36,815 bases of DNA from the NCBI GenBank assembly GCA_902541745.1, contig CACBRW010000009.1, forward strand, positions 1 to 36,815, given 5' to 3'. The notes below the pieces were generated by a model. It saw only the letters and a program-made list of their open reading frames with translations, ran no database searches and was not told the origin of the DNA. The first letter of the stretch is position 1, and each line of letters starts with the position of its first letter. Shown here piece after piece: positions 17,441-25,673 of the stretch. The position numbers and the translations under genes are program-made. Origin of the DNA: an uncultured Pelagibacteraceae bacterium. GTDB taxonomy: Bacteria; Pseudomonadota; Alphaproteobacteria; Pelagibacterales; Pelagibacteraceae.

Positions 17441-18391
17441 TTAACTTAAAATTTTATAAAATAACGATGTTTTTTTTATAATAAAATTACTAACCTTTGG
17501 TGAATTAACACCAACTACCTTCATTTCAGACAATTTGCCATTACAATGAAGAGCAAGATTACAACCTGCGCTAAATGTTTTGATTGTATTAGTTTTTAAA
17601 TCATCTTTTAAACTTTTCATTGATAAATCATCTGAAATTAAAATGTTTTTAAAGCCAATTTTTTTTCTAATTAAATTTATAATTTTTTTAGAGTGTGTAG
17701 CTGTATTTAATCTATCAATACTTCTATATATTACATGTGCTGTCATTGCAAAATAGCTTTGTTTTTTCTTAAATGGAAAAAAATCATTTTTATTCAAATA
17801 ATTTAAGTTTTTGGAAACTGTAGGAGTAAATTTATGACTATCTACCTTAGCTAATCCATGCCCTGGTATGTGTTTCATCACAGTTCCAATGGAATTTTCA
17901 TGAAAATAATCAATACAAATATCTCCAATTTTAGAGATATTTTTTTTATTTTTTGAAAAAGATCTATCACCAATAATATTGCTAGCTCCTTTAACCCGAA
18001 GGTCTAAAACAGGAACAGTATTTATATTAACACCGATTGATTTAAGTAAATACGAAGTCTTATCAATAAATAATTTATAAATAATATTAAATTTTTTCTT
18101 ATCTTTAGTGAATAAATTACCAAAGTATTCAGAAGTCAAATTATCAAATGAAATAATTTTACTTAATCGATTTACTCGGCCACCTTCTTGATCAATTAGT
18201 ATTGGGTATTTATTGTCTTTAAATATCTTTCTTATTTTATCAGTTAATTTTTTAGTTTGTTCAATTGAACTTATGTTTCTTGAAAATAAAATAACCCCCC
18301 ACGGTTTATATTTCTTTAAAAAGGTTATTTCTTTGTTTGATAATGTTGATGATTTTAAACCAACAATAAATGCTCTTCTATTCTTAATCAT
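17441..18391 (-). CDS. nagZ: beta-N-acetylhexosaminidase (glycoside hydrolase family 3)
   Basis: 316 residues. It has DQEGGRVNRL (67-76), the NagZ-specific loop KHIPGHG (173-179) followed by DSH (184-186) with the acid/base His, and ISDDLSM with nucleophile Asp254. NagZ removes N-acetylglucosamine from muropeptides in the cytosol during peptidoglycan recycling. The protein is Lys/Asn/Ile-rich, like other genes here. It overlaps the upstream 86-residue gene by 8 bases. Confidence 0.93.
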   Translation of the reverse strand: MIKNRRAFIVGLKSSTLSNKEITFLKKYKPWGVILFSRNISSIEQTKKLTDKIRKIFKDNKYPILIDQEGGRVNRLSKIISFDNLTSEYFGNLFTKDKKKFNIIYKLFIDKTSYLLKSIGVNINTVPVLDLRVKGASNIIGDRSFSKNKKNISKIGDICIDYFHENSIGTVMKHIPGHGLAKVDSHKFTPTVSKNLNYLNKNDFFPFKKKQSYFAMTAHVIYRSIDRLNTATHSKKIINLIRKKIGFKNILISDDLSMKSLKDDLKTNTIKTFSAGCNLALHCNGKLSEMKVVGVNSPKVSNFIIKKTSLFYKILS

Positions 18392-18644
18392 TCTCTAAAA
18401 GTTTCCAAAAATTAAACTTTTTTTTCTTTTTTTTGTTTGTTTGCTTAACGTATTCTATTACATTTTGTGTATCGTTTTCCAAAACAGGTAAGTTTTTTGA
18501 ATATAATTTAATTTTTTCATCGTTATTTTTATAAGATCTGTATGATTTCTTCTTATTTTCATCTGAAAAATAATATCTACCAGTTAAAAAAATAAATAAA
18601 GCAATTACAACAATAAAGATTAAATACTTAATTTCTTTTAGCAT
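18384..18644 (-). CDS. small single-pass membrane protein at the SPOR-protein locus
   Basis: 86 residues. There is one N-terminal membrane helix (about residues 6-22, YLIFIVVIALFIFLTGRYYF) and then a charged Lys/Asn/Glu-rich tail containing KKKKKKFNFW. No enzymatic motif is seen. The position between argS and nagZ is where alphaproteobacteria usually carry a membrane-anchored SPOR-domain protein. Here the anchor and a short linker remain, but nothing that looks like a SPOR domain. It may be a reduced descendant or an unrelated small protein. It abuts argS by one base and overlaps nagZ by 8, so it is almost certainly translated. Confidence 0.7.
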   Translation of the reverse strand: MLKEIKYLIFIVVIALFIFLTGRYYFSDENKKKSYRSYKNNDEKIKLYSKNLPVLENDTQNVIEYVKQTNKKKKKKFNFWKLLEND

Positions 18645-20377
18645 TACATTTTGTCTGGTGTATCAACACCAACTATATCCATTCCTGATTTTATAACGTT
18701 AGATATTGCTTTTAAAAAAACTAATTTATCTGGTACAACTTTTTTTTGATCATTAATAAATCTTTTTTCTGGGTTTTGTTTGCCAAGATTCCAATAAGAA
18801 TGAAATTCTGAGGCAAGATCATATAAATAAACAGGTATTCTATGAGGTTCTAATTTTGAACTAGCTGCATCGATACATTTAGGCCATTCTGAAATCTTTT
18901 TTAAAATTTTGATCTCATCATTTGAATATTCAAAACTAAAATCATCTAATTCAATTTTTGAATTTAAATCTTTATCAATATGTCTAAAGACAGATGAAAT
19001 TCTAGCATAACAATATTGAACATAATATAACGGATTATCTTTTGATTTTTCTTTAACAGCATCAAAATCAAAATCTAATTCTACATCACTACTTCTATTA
19101 AGCATGATAAATCTAGTTGCGTCTTTTCCAACCTCTTCAATTAAATCATCAACAGTGATGTAGTCTCCCTTTCGTTTAGACATCTTAAATGGTTTGTTAT
19201 CTTTAATTAATTTTACAAGCTGACTAATTTTACAGATTAATTTATCTTTTTTTCCTGACAAAGCTTCAACTGAGGATGAAATTCTTTTGACGTAACCAGC
19301 ATGATCTGCACCAAGAATATTTATTAAATAATCAAATTTACGATCTACTTTATTTTTATGATAAGCAACATCACTTGCAAAATAAGTCCATGCTCCATCT
19401 GATTTTTGCAATGCTCTATCTTTATCGTCACCAAAATCAGTAGATTTAAAAAGTAACTGTTCTCGTTCTACCCAGTTTTTATCGTCTTCACCAGCTGGAG
19501 CTTTAATTTTTCCTTTGTATACAAATTTATTCTTTTCTAAAAATTTTATTACACTCTCTACTTCATTGTTTAAAACAATGCTTTTTTCACTAATAAAATT
19601 ATCGTGGTTAATTCCTAAACTCTTAAGGTTCTTTTTAATTAAAAGTAGAGCCTGTTCTATAGATAAAACTGTTAGCTTATCCTCAATTTCATCATAATTA
19701 TCAAAATTTAACTCTGAATTATTTGAAACTATATTTTTCGCAAAATCAATTAGATAATCTCCTGGATATAAATCAGGATTATCTTGAGGAAAAATTTCGT
19801 TAAACTTTACTTCTCTAATTCTAAAATATACAGATTTTGTAAAATTTATAATTTGATTACCATAATCATTTACATAATACTCTTTTGTAACCTTGTGCTT
19901 ATTAAATATTAACACATTAGATATGACATCACCTAAGATAGCTCCTCTACAGTGACCAACATGCAAAGGTCCTGTTGGATTGGCTGATACAAATTCAACT
20001 AAATAATTATATTTTTTCTCTTTTTCATTAATTCCAAATTTTTCAGCGTTATCAATTATTTCTTTAATAAAGTTTGACCAAAAAGATGGCTTAAATTTAA
20101 TATTTATGAAACCAGGTTTAGCAACGGATATGTTGTCTATTTGATCATCATTATTTTTTATTTCAGGTGCAAGTTTTTCTGCCAATTCAATTGGTGAGGT
20201 TTTATTTAGTTTAGATAAAACCATTGCAACGTTAGTGGAAATATCACAATCGAATTTAGGAGGTGGTATTTCCGCATTAATACCATTGAAATTTTCTGGA
20301 ACGATGAGTTGATTTTTTTTACTAAGCTCAACAATAATAGATTTAATTTTATCTAGATATAATTCAAAAATGTTCAT
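18644..20377 (-). CDS. argS: arginine--tRNA ligase
   Basis: 577 residues, usual class I length. The N-terminal additive domain is followed by VEFVSANPTGPLHVGHCRGAI (HIGH-type motif), VNDYGNQI, and the KMSKS-like FKMSKRKGDY. The C-terminal anticodon domain includes YYVQYCYARISS. It charges tRNA-Arg. Its ATG overlaps the dgt stop (ATGA, 4 bases), and it ends on the start of the 86-residue gene. Confidence 0.97.
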   Translation of the reverse strand: MNIFELYLDKIKSIIVELSKKNQLIVPENFNGINAEIPPPKFDCDISTNVAMVLSKLNKTSPIELAEKLAPEIKNNDDQIDNISVAKPGFINIKFKPSFWSNFIKEIIDNAEKFGINEKEKKYNYLVEFVSANPTGPLHVGHCRGAILGDVISNVLIFNKHKVTKEYYVNDYGNQIINFTKSVYFRIREVKFNEIFPQDNPDLYPGDYLIDFAKNIVSNNSELNFDNYDEIEDKLTVLSIEQALLLIKKNLKSLGINHDNFISEKSIVLNNEVESVIKFLEKNKFVYKGKIKAPAGEDDKNWVEREQLLFKSTDFGDDKDRALQKSDGAWTYFASDVAYHKNKVDRKFDYLINILGADHAGYVKRISSSVEALSGKKDKLICKISQLVKLIKDNKPFKMSKRKGDYITVDDLIEEVGKDATRFIMLNRSSDVELDFDFDAVKEKSKDNPLYYVQYCYARISSVFRHIDKDLNSKIELDDFSFEYSNDEIKILKKISEWPKCIDAASSKLEPHRIPVYLYDLASEFHSYWNLGKQNPEKRFINDQKKVVPDKLVFLKAISNVIKSGMDIVGVDTPDKM

Positions 20378-21492
20378 TTATTATCGTTATAAAGGTTAAT
20401 TGCGTATCTATCCGTCATACCAGATATAAAATCTGAAATAGCTCTATATTTGTCTTTAGTCAATTGATCTTTAGTAAGAAATGTTCTAGGATTTGATTTA
20501 ATTATTTTAAATAATTTCTGAATTATCATTTTACCTCTTTGATTCTTATTAAGCACAGATTTATTGTCATACATTCTGTGTCTTAAAAATGATCTGATTT
20601 CTTGTTCTGAATTTTGTATTTTATCTGAAAAAGAAACTATTAATTGATTTGATTTTGACACATCTTTAAATGACTTAATTTTAAATTTTTTAATATTTTT
20701 CTCTGTATTACTTAGTAAATCTCTTATCATAATATCAATTGAGTCTCTGATAATTTGATAAATAGCAATTTTATAATTTTTTTTATTAATTTTTTTTTTA
20801 TATTTTTGATAAATGTCTTTAAAAAAATCTAATTCAACTAATTCCTCAAGTTTAAATAAGTTTGCTTTAATTCCATCCTGGATATCATGATTATTATATG
20901 CAATATCATCTGATATAGCTGATATTTGAGCTTCTAATGATGGATACGTTTTAAAATTAATCTTTTTTTTGAAAACTTTTGATCCAATTAGCTTATTTAT
21001 CATGCTTAGATCATCTACTGGTCCATTATGTTTTAGAAGTCCTTCTAAAGTTTCAAGAGTTAAATTTAGTCCATCAAATTTGAAATATTTATTCTCTAAA
21101 AACATTACTATTCTTAGTGTTTGAAGATTATGATCGAAACCTCCATAGTTTTCCATACATTCATCTAGAGCATCTTCTCCTGCATGACCAAAAGGAGTGT
21201 GACCTAAATCATGAGCAAGACTTAAGGTTTCTGCTAAATCTTCATTTAATTTAAGGTATTTTGCAATTGATCTTGCTATTTGAGCAACTTCAATTGAATG
21301 AGTGATCCTTGTTCTAAAATGATCCCCTTCTGTGTTTACAAAAACTTGGGTTTTATGCTTTAGTCTTCTAAACGATGCGCTATGAATTATACGATCTCTG
21401 TCACGTTGAAAAGGAGATCTATATTTTGAATTAGCCTCTTTATTAAGTCTACCTTTACTTTTAAATACGCCTAACAGAGTGTCTTTTTTCAT
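20374..21492 (-). CDS. dgt: deoxyguanosinetriphosphate triphosphohydrolase-like protein
   Basis: 372 residues. The HD-domain metal ligands are visible: ITHSIEVAQIAR with His65, LAHDLGHTPFGHAGE with His94-Asp95, and ISDDIAYNNHD downstream. DRDRIIHSASFRRLKHKTQVF at the N-terminus is typical of the dGTPase-like subfamily, which hydrolyses dNTPs to nucleoside and triphosphate. Bacterial type-II members may act on several dNTPs, so the exact substrate is uncertain. It is the first gene of the argS-nagZ-scp-tat-serS run and is divergent from erpA across 50 bases. Confidence 0.92.
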   Translation of the reverse strand: MKKDTLLGVFKSKGRLNKEANSKYRSPFQRDRDRIIHSASFRRLKHKTQVFVNTEGDHFRTRITHSIEVAQIARSIAKYLKLNEDLAETLSLAHDLGHTPFGHAGEDALDECMENYGGFDHNLQTLRIVMFLENKYFKFDGLNLTLETLEGLLKHNGPVDDLSMINKLIGSKVFKKKINFKTYPSLEAQISAISDDIAYNNHDIQDGIKANLFKLEELVELDFFKDIYQKYKKKINKKNYKIAIYQIIRDSIDIMIRDLLSNTEKNIKKFKIKSFKDVSKSNQLIVSFSDKIQNSEQEIRSFLRHRMYDNKSVLNKNQRGKMIIQKLFKIIKSNPRTFLTKDQLTKDKYRAISDFISGMTDRYAINLYNDNK

Positions 21493-21542
21493 CCTTTAAT
21501 TTAAATAATTAAGTATTATATTAGTAATATCAGTGTTCAGAC

Positions 21543-21860
21543 ATGATTAAAGAAATTAAATTTACGGATAAAGCGTTAAAACAAATAGATAATTTGTTAT
21601 CAAAAAAAGATAAAGGATCATTCTTTAGAATCGCTATTAAGGGTGGAGGATGCTCTGGTTTTCAATACGAATTTACTTTTGATAAATCAAAACAAGATGA
21701 TGATTTAAATTATCAAAATATTTTAATTGATAAAACTTCAGCTGATTTACTTAAAGGGTCTGAGGTTGATTATGTGTCAGAATTAATTGGTGAACAATTC
21801 AAAATATCTAATCCACAAACCAAATCTTCATGTGGTTGTGGAGTTTCTTTCTCACTTTAA
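21543..21860 (+). CDS. erpA: iron-sulfur cluster insertion protein (A-type carrier)
   Basis: 105 residues. The A-type carrier signature is present: GGGCSGFQYEFTFD with Cys37, and CGCG with Cys97 and Cys99 near the C-terminus. These three cysteines bind or transfer Fe-S clusters to target enzymes. The dgt/erpA/xth neighbourhood is common in alphaproteobacteria, which favours ErpA over IscA; no isc or suf genes are in view. It is followed by xth with a TAATG overlap at 21858-21862. Confidence 0.88.
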   Translation: MIKEIKFTDKALKQIDNLLSKKDKGSFFRIAIKGGGCSGFQYEFTFDKSKQDDDLNYQNILIDKTSADLLKGSEVDYVSELIGEQFKISNPQTKSSCGCGVSFSL

Positions 21861-22636
21861 TGCTCATTTCATCTTGGAATGTAAACTCGGTAAGAGCAAG
21901 AATTGAAAATATCAAAAGTTATTTATTAAAATATAAACCTGATATTTTAATGATGCAGGAAATCAAAACTGAAGATGTTAATTTTCCATATGATGATTTT
22001 TCATCAATGGACTATGAAAGTCATGTATTTGGTCAAAAAAGTTACAATGGTGTAGCAATAATATCTAAAAATAAATTAAAAAATGTCAAAACAGATTTAA
22101 TTAGGGATAAGTTAAAACAATCAAGAATAATTTCAGCTGAATTTGAACATAAGAAAAAAAATATACAATTAATAAATATTTACACCCCTAATGGTAATCC
22201 TGTAGATACTGAAAAATACGATTATAAAAAAGATTGGCTTAATCAATTAATAAAACATTTAAAAACATTATCTAAAAAAAATTCAAATATTATATTAGCT
22301 GGTGATTTCAATATAATCCCTTCAGCTGAAGATGTTTATAATGTTAAAAGTTTTGAAGACGATGCTTTATACAGACTTGAAATAAGAAAAAAATTTAGAG
22401 AAATGATTAATCTTGGTTTTAACGATGTCTACAGACATTTTCATGAAGATAAAGAAGGATATACATTTTGGGATTATATGAGAGGTGCATGGCAAAAAAA
22501 TAACGGTATGAGGATTGATCATTTTTTAGTTTCAAATTCTATAATTGATCAAATTAAAGATATTAATATTAATAAAGATCCACGTGGAAGAGAAAAGCCT
22601 TCTGATCACACACCTATTGAGATTAATTTAGCTTAA
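21860..22636 (+). CDS. xth: exodeoxyribonuclease III
   Basis: 258 residues from the ATG at 21860. The frame stays open 30 bases further left, but the family N-terminus is ISSWNVNSVRARI, immediately after this ATG. The TAATG overlap with erpA also explains coupling, so the inner start is preferred. Motifs: MMQEIKTED (metal-binding Glu), GVAIISK, LAGDFNIIPSAEDV, GMRIDHFLVS and SDHTPI at the end. It is an AP endonuclease and 3'-5' exonuclease of base excision repair. Its last 9 bases overlap the end of the convergent ldh2-type gene. Confidence 0.94.
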   Translation: MLISSWNVNSVRARIENIKSYLLKYKPDILMMQEIKTEDVNFPYDDFSSMDYESHVFGQKSYNGVAIISKNKLKNVKTDLIRDKLKQSRIISAEFEHKKKNIQLINIYTPNGNPVDTEKYDYKKDWLNQLIKHLKTLSKKNSNIILAGDFNIIPSAEDVYNVKSFEDDALYRLEIRKKFREMINLGFNDVYRHFHEDKEGYTFWDYMRGAWQKNNGMRIDHFLVSNSIIDQIKDININKDPRGREKPSDHTPIEINLA

Positions 22637-23626
22637 AGATTTAATTTTATTTACTAATTCTTCGTTAATATTTCTTGGACCAGTATCCATTCTGTTCTTG
22701 TGACGTCTTTCTCCGGGTAATCTTACTTCACCCATTGATTTCATTTTTTCAAAAAATTCCTCGGCATGTTTTTGCCAATTAGTACCTGATGTTTTGTCTG
22801 GATTAATTGCTAGTATGAATTCACCACCACTTGGAGGACCACCATCATTATTATCTTTGGCTGCAGTTTCAAAACTAAAATTGTCTCCTACTAATGCGCC
22901 TGCCATTAATTCTACCATCATTGCAATTGCAGATCCTTTGTAACCACCAAATGGTAATAGAACTCCACCATCTGCAATTTCCCCTGGATCCATTGTATCT
23001 TTACCATCTTTAGTTAATCCTGTTCCAAGTGGAACTTTGTGCCCTTCTCTTTTAGCAACTTGAACTTCTCCCATTGCCATTGAAGCTGTTGCCATATCAT
23101 AAACAACTGGTGTTTTACCTGGACGTGGCCAAGCAAACGAAATTGGGTTTGTTCCAAATAATGGTTTTATGGCGCCAGCAGGTGCTACAGCGGGCTTATA
23201 AGATGTACAAGCAAAAGCAACTAAGCCATCTTCTGCTAATTTTTCTGTTTCAGGCCACATAGCAGCCATATGATGAGAATTATTTATTGCTAATACCGCA
23301 ACACCATTTTCTTTTGCAGCTTTTGCTAATTCAGGTAATCCTTTATTTAATACAACAGGTGCTAAACAATTATTTCCCTCAACTTTAATTACTGATGGAG
23401 ATATTTTTTTTACTTCAGGTTTCCCTTTTCCATTTATCTTTCCACCATTAAGACCAGTTACATAAGCTGGTAATCTAAATAAACCGTGTGACACAGAACC
23501 ATCTCTTTCAGCGTTTCTGATTAAATCAGATAAAATTGATGCTGTTTCATTATCACAACCATTTGCCAAAAGGGTTTTTTTAGCTAGTTCAAATATTTCG
23601 TCTAAAGTTAATGAAACTGTGCTCAT
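22628..23626 (-). CDS. malate/L-lactate dehydrogenase-family (Ldh2) oxidoreductase
   Basis: 332 residues. The family fold is shown by SHGLFRLPAYV (His47, substrate region), INNSHHMAAMWP, GTNPISFAWPRPG, PFGGYKGSAIAMMVELM and RLPGERRH near the C-terminus. These NAD(P)H enzymes reduce 2-keto or cyclic imino acids; members include sulfolactate dehydrogenase, ureidoglycolate dehydrogenase and delta1-piperideine-2-carboxylate reductase. The substrate cannot be assigned. Its ATG overlaps the zur stop (TAATG), so it appears to be the last gene of the znuC-znuB-zur unit, an unexpected place for a dehydrogenase. Confidence 0.85.
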   Translation of the reverse strand: MSTVSLTLDEIFELAKKTLLANGCDNETASILSDLIRNAERDGSVSHGLFRLPAYVTGLNGGKINGKGKPEVKKISPSVIKVEGNNCLAPVVLNKGLPELAKAAKENGVAVLAINNSHHMAAMWPETEKLAEDGLVAFACTSYKPAVAPAGAIKPLFGTNPISFAWPRPGKTPVVYDMATASMAMGEVQVAKREGHKVPLGTGLTKDGKDTMDPGEIADGGVLLPFGGYKGSAIAMMVELMAGALVGDNFSFETAAKDNNDGGPPSGGEFILAINPDKTSGTNWQKHAEEFFEKMKSMGEVRLPGERRHKNRMDTGPRNINEELVNKIKSLS

Positions 23627-24024
23627 TATTTTGATTTACATTTTTTACATAAACCAAAAAATTCTAAATTGTATTTGCTATATTTCATTCCAGAGTCATC
23701 TGAAAAATTAGATAAATATTTTGATAGTTTTGAATTACTTATTTCTGATACATTCTCACAACTTTCACAAATTGAAAAAGCTGTCGCTTTTGAAATTTGA
23801 CAACTAGAATTTTGACAAGCAATAAAAGCATTTCTACTTTCAATCTTATGGATTTTTCCAATTTCAATTAACTTATCTAAAGCTCTATAAACTTGTAGTG
23901 GTGCTTTAATTCCTTTTTTTTGTACATTAAAAAGAATTGAGTATGCCTTCATTGGCTCCGGTGATTTATCTATTAAATCAAAAATAATTTTTTGGTTTCT
24001 CGATAAAGTTTGTTGTTTTTGCAT
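23626..24024 (-). CDS. zur: Fur-family zinc uptake regulator
   Basis: 132 residues. The N-terminal winged helix runs to about residue 65 (SRNQKIIFDLIDKSP, APLQVYRALDKLIEIGKIHKIESRNAFIAC). The dimerisation/metal domain has cysteine pairs CQNSSC, CESC and CKKC. Its place directly after znuC-znuB and the matching operators at 25617-25651 point to Zur rather than Fur. The expected behaviour is repression of zinc uptake when zinc is sufficient. It lies 24 bases after znuB. Confidence 0.88.
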   Translation of the reverse strand: MQKQQTLSRNQKIIFDLIDKSPEPMKAYSILFNVQKKGIKAPLQVYRALDKLIEIGKIHKIESRNAFIACQNSSCQISKATAFSICESCENVSEISNSKLSKYLSNFSDDSGMKYSKYNLEFFGLCKKCKSK

Positions 24025-24048
24025 TTTAATATTTTCTACAATACTTCA

Positions 24049-24852
24049 TTAATTTTTCAATTGAATCGTTTGTTTAATTTTAAGTAATGAAATTATAAAG
24101 AGTAATAGTGCAGTAGTTATTATTGAAGGACCAGATGGTGTGTTAAACTCTAAAGAAGAAAATAGTCCAATAAACACTGATAACAAGCCTCCAATTATAG
24201 AAAAGACAACCATCTTTTGAGGAGTATCCGAGATATTTCTAGCCATAGCAGTTGGAATAATTAACATTCCTGTGATCAACAAAACACCAACTAATTTAAT
24301 TGAAATTGCAATTATAGCTGCCAATAAAATTGTAAAAATGGCCTTGGCTCTATCTGGATTTAAACCCTCGGCCTCAGCTAATTCATAATTAACAGTTGAG
24401 GCGAACAACGGTTTCCAAATAAATTTTAAAACTAATAATATCAATCCTCCACCAAACCAGATAATAATAAGATCATTCTTGTCAACGGCTAAAATATCTC
24501 CAAACAAAAGCCCCATGATATCAAATCTAATAAATGTTAAAAATCCAATTACAACTAAACCAACTGCCAACGATGAGTGAGCAAGCAGACCAAGCAAAGC
24601 ATCACTAGGTAGATTAGTTTTTCTTTGAAGATGTATTAAAATTAAGGCAATTAATGATGAAATTAAAAATATTGAGACAGCAATATTAAATTCCATAGAA
24701 TAAGCAATTGTTACACCAAGCAAAGCAGAATGAGCAAGAGTATCTCCAAAATAAGAAAGCCTTCTCCAAACAACAAAACAGCCTAGTGGACCAGTAACTA
24801 AAGCAATACCAATCCCTGCAATTAACGCTCTTATAAAAAAATCATCTAACAT
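24049..24852 (-). CDS. znuB: zinc ABC transporter permease ZnuB
   Basis: 267 residues with about eight membrane segments. It has the ABC-3 permease features GCFVVWRRLSYFGDTLAHSALLG near the N-terminus, LSSLIALIL, SDALLGLLAHSSLAVGL, ELAEAEGLNPDRAKAIF (coupling helix region) and KLVGVLLITGMLIIPTAMARN. It transports Zn2+ delivered by ZnuA, using ATP hydrolysis by ZnuC. It starts one base after the znuC stop. Confidence 0.93.
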   Translation of the reverse strand: MLDDFFIRALIAGIGIALVTGPLGCFVVWRRLSYFGDTLAHSALLGVTIAYSMEFNIAVSIFLISSLIALILIHLQRKTNLPSDALLGLLAHSSLAVGLVVIGFLTFIRFDIMGLLFGDILAVDKNDLIIIWFGGGLILLVLKFIWKPLFASTVNYELAEAEGLNPDRAKAIFTILLAAIIAISIKLVGVLLITGMLIIPTAMARNISDTPQKMVVFSIIGGLLSVFIGLFSSLEFNTPSGPSIITTALLLFIISLLKIKQTIQLKN

Positions 24853-24853
24853 A

Positions 24854-25600
24854 TTAATTTTTTTTTATTTCTCCATCGGTAGTGTGAACGTGATCATGTT
24901 TATGTTCATAAATTGTGAGTGTTTTTGAAGCTTGTTCACCAAATAAAGCCTTGTACTCTTTATTAAAAGCAACTTCTGTTGGACTTCCACAACAACACAC
25001 ATGTCCATTTAAACAAACAACATAATCAGTAGCACTCATAACAGTATGAAGATCATGAGATATTAATAAGATTCCACAATTTAAATTTGCAGATATTTTT
25101 TTTATTAACTCATACATTTCAATCTCACCTGTAAAATCAACTCCTTGGACTGGTTCATCGAGGACAAGTAATTCTGGTTTTTTTGATATAGCTCTTGCTA
25201 ATAATACTCTTTGAAATTCTCCACCAGACAAATTTCCTAAATTTTTATTTTTAAGATGATATACACCAGTTGATTTTAGTGCTTCATCTACAACGTCATC
25301 ACTAAGTTTATCTGTCAAAAGCATAAAATCATTAACTCTTAACGGTAACGTCCAATCTATAGAAATTTTTTGTGGAACATATCCAATTTTGTTTGTAAAT
25401 TTTTCAACCTGACCTTCTATACCTTTGTAAAATCCAAGGGCTATTTTAGCAGTTGTACTTTTACCTGAACCGTTTGGCCCTATTAGGGTAACAATTTTAC
25501 CCTTTTCAACAGTAAAAGATACGCCTTCAACAAGCCATTTATTATTTTGCTTATATCCAGCATTATTTAATTTTACTAAAATATTATTTTCAATGCTCAT
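24854..25600 (-). CDS. znuC: zinc ABC transporter ATP-binding protein ZnuC
   Basis: 248 residues. Walker A is GPNGSGKST (41-49), followed by the Q-loop GYVPQKISID, signature LSGGEFQRVLLARAI, Walker B LLVLDEP with VQGVDFTGE, and the H-loop LLISHDLHTV. The C-terminus is His-rich (YEHKHDHVHTT), a feature seen in zinc-type ATPase subunits. It is divergent from znuA, with the two candidate Zur operators between them. Confidence 0.94.
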   Translation of the reverse strand: MSIENNILVKLNNAGYKQNNKWLVEGVSFTVEKGKIVTLIGPNGSGKSTTAKIALGFYKGIEGQVEKFTNKIGYVPQKISIDWTLPLRVNDFMLLTDKLSDDVVDEALKSTGVYHLKNKNLGNLSGGEFQRVLLARAISKKPELLVLDEPVQGVDFTGEIEMYELIKKISANLNCGILLISHDLHTVMSATDYVVCLNGHVCCCGSPTEVAFNKEYKALFGEQASKTLTIYEHKHDHVHTTDGEIKKN

Positions 25601-25616
25601 AAAAATCTTGACATGT

Positions 25617-25635
25617 AAATGTTATATTATTACAT
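25617..25635. promoter_or_regulatory. candidate Zur operator 1
   Basis: AAATGTTATATTATTACAT, an imperfect palindrome centred at 25627 (one mismatch in the GTTATA-T-TATTAC core). It is close to the E. coli Zur core TGTTATA-N-TATAACA as recalled. It lies 17 bases from the znuC start, between the divergent zinc transporter genes. Confidence 0.7.
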
Positions 25636-25638
25636 AGC

Positions 25639-25651
25639 GTTATATTATAAC
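25639..25651. promoter_or_regulatory. candidate Zur operator 2
   Basis: GTTATATTATAAC is a perfect 6-base inverted repeat around a single T, centred at 25645, which is 18 bases from the centre of operator 1. It matches the Zur core and lies 23 bases before the znuA start. Two adjacent sites suggest cooperative or bidirectional control of both operons. Confidence 0.75.
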
Positions 25652-25673
25652 AACTTATAAAATATATTTAACA

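Noticed and set aside
21518-21530. ATATTAGTAATAT palindrome between dgt and erpA as an operator
   Set aside because: Short AT palindrome, likely by chance, with no match to an iron-sulfur regulator site that I recognise.
21830-21862. Earlier start for xth adding ten residues (MWLWSFF...)
   Set aside because: The extra residues are the out-of-frame reading of the erpA CGCG end. Family homology begins at the ATG at 21860, which overlaps the erpA stop.
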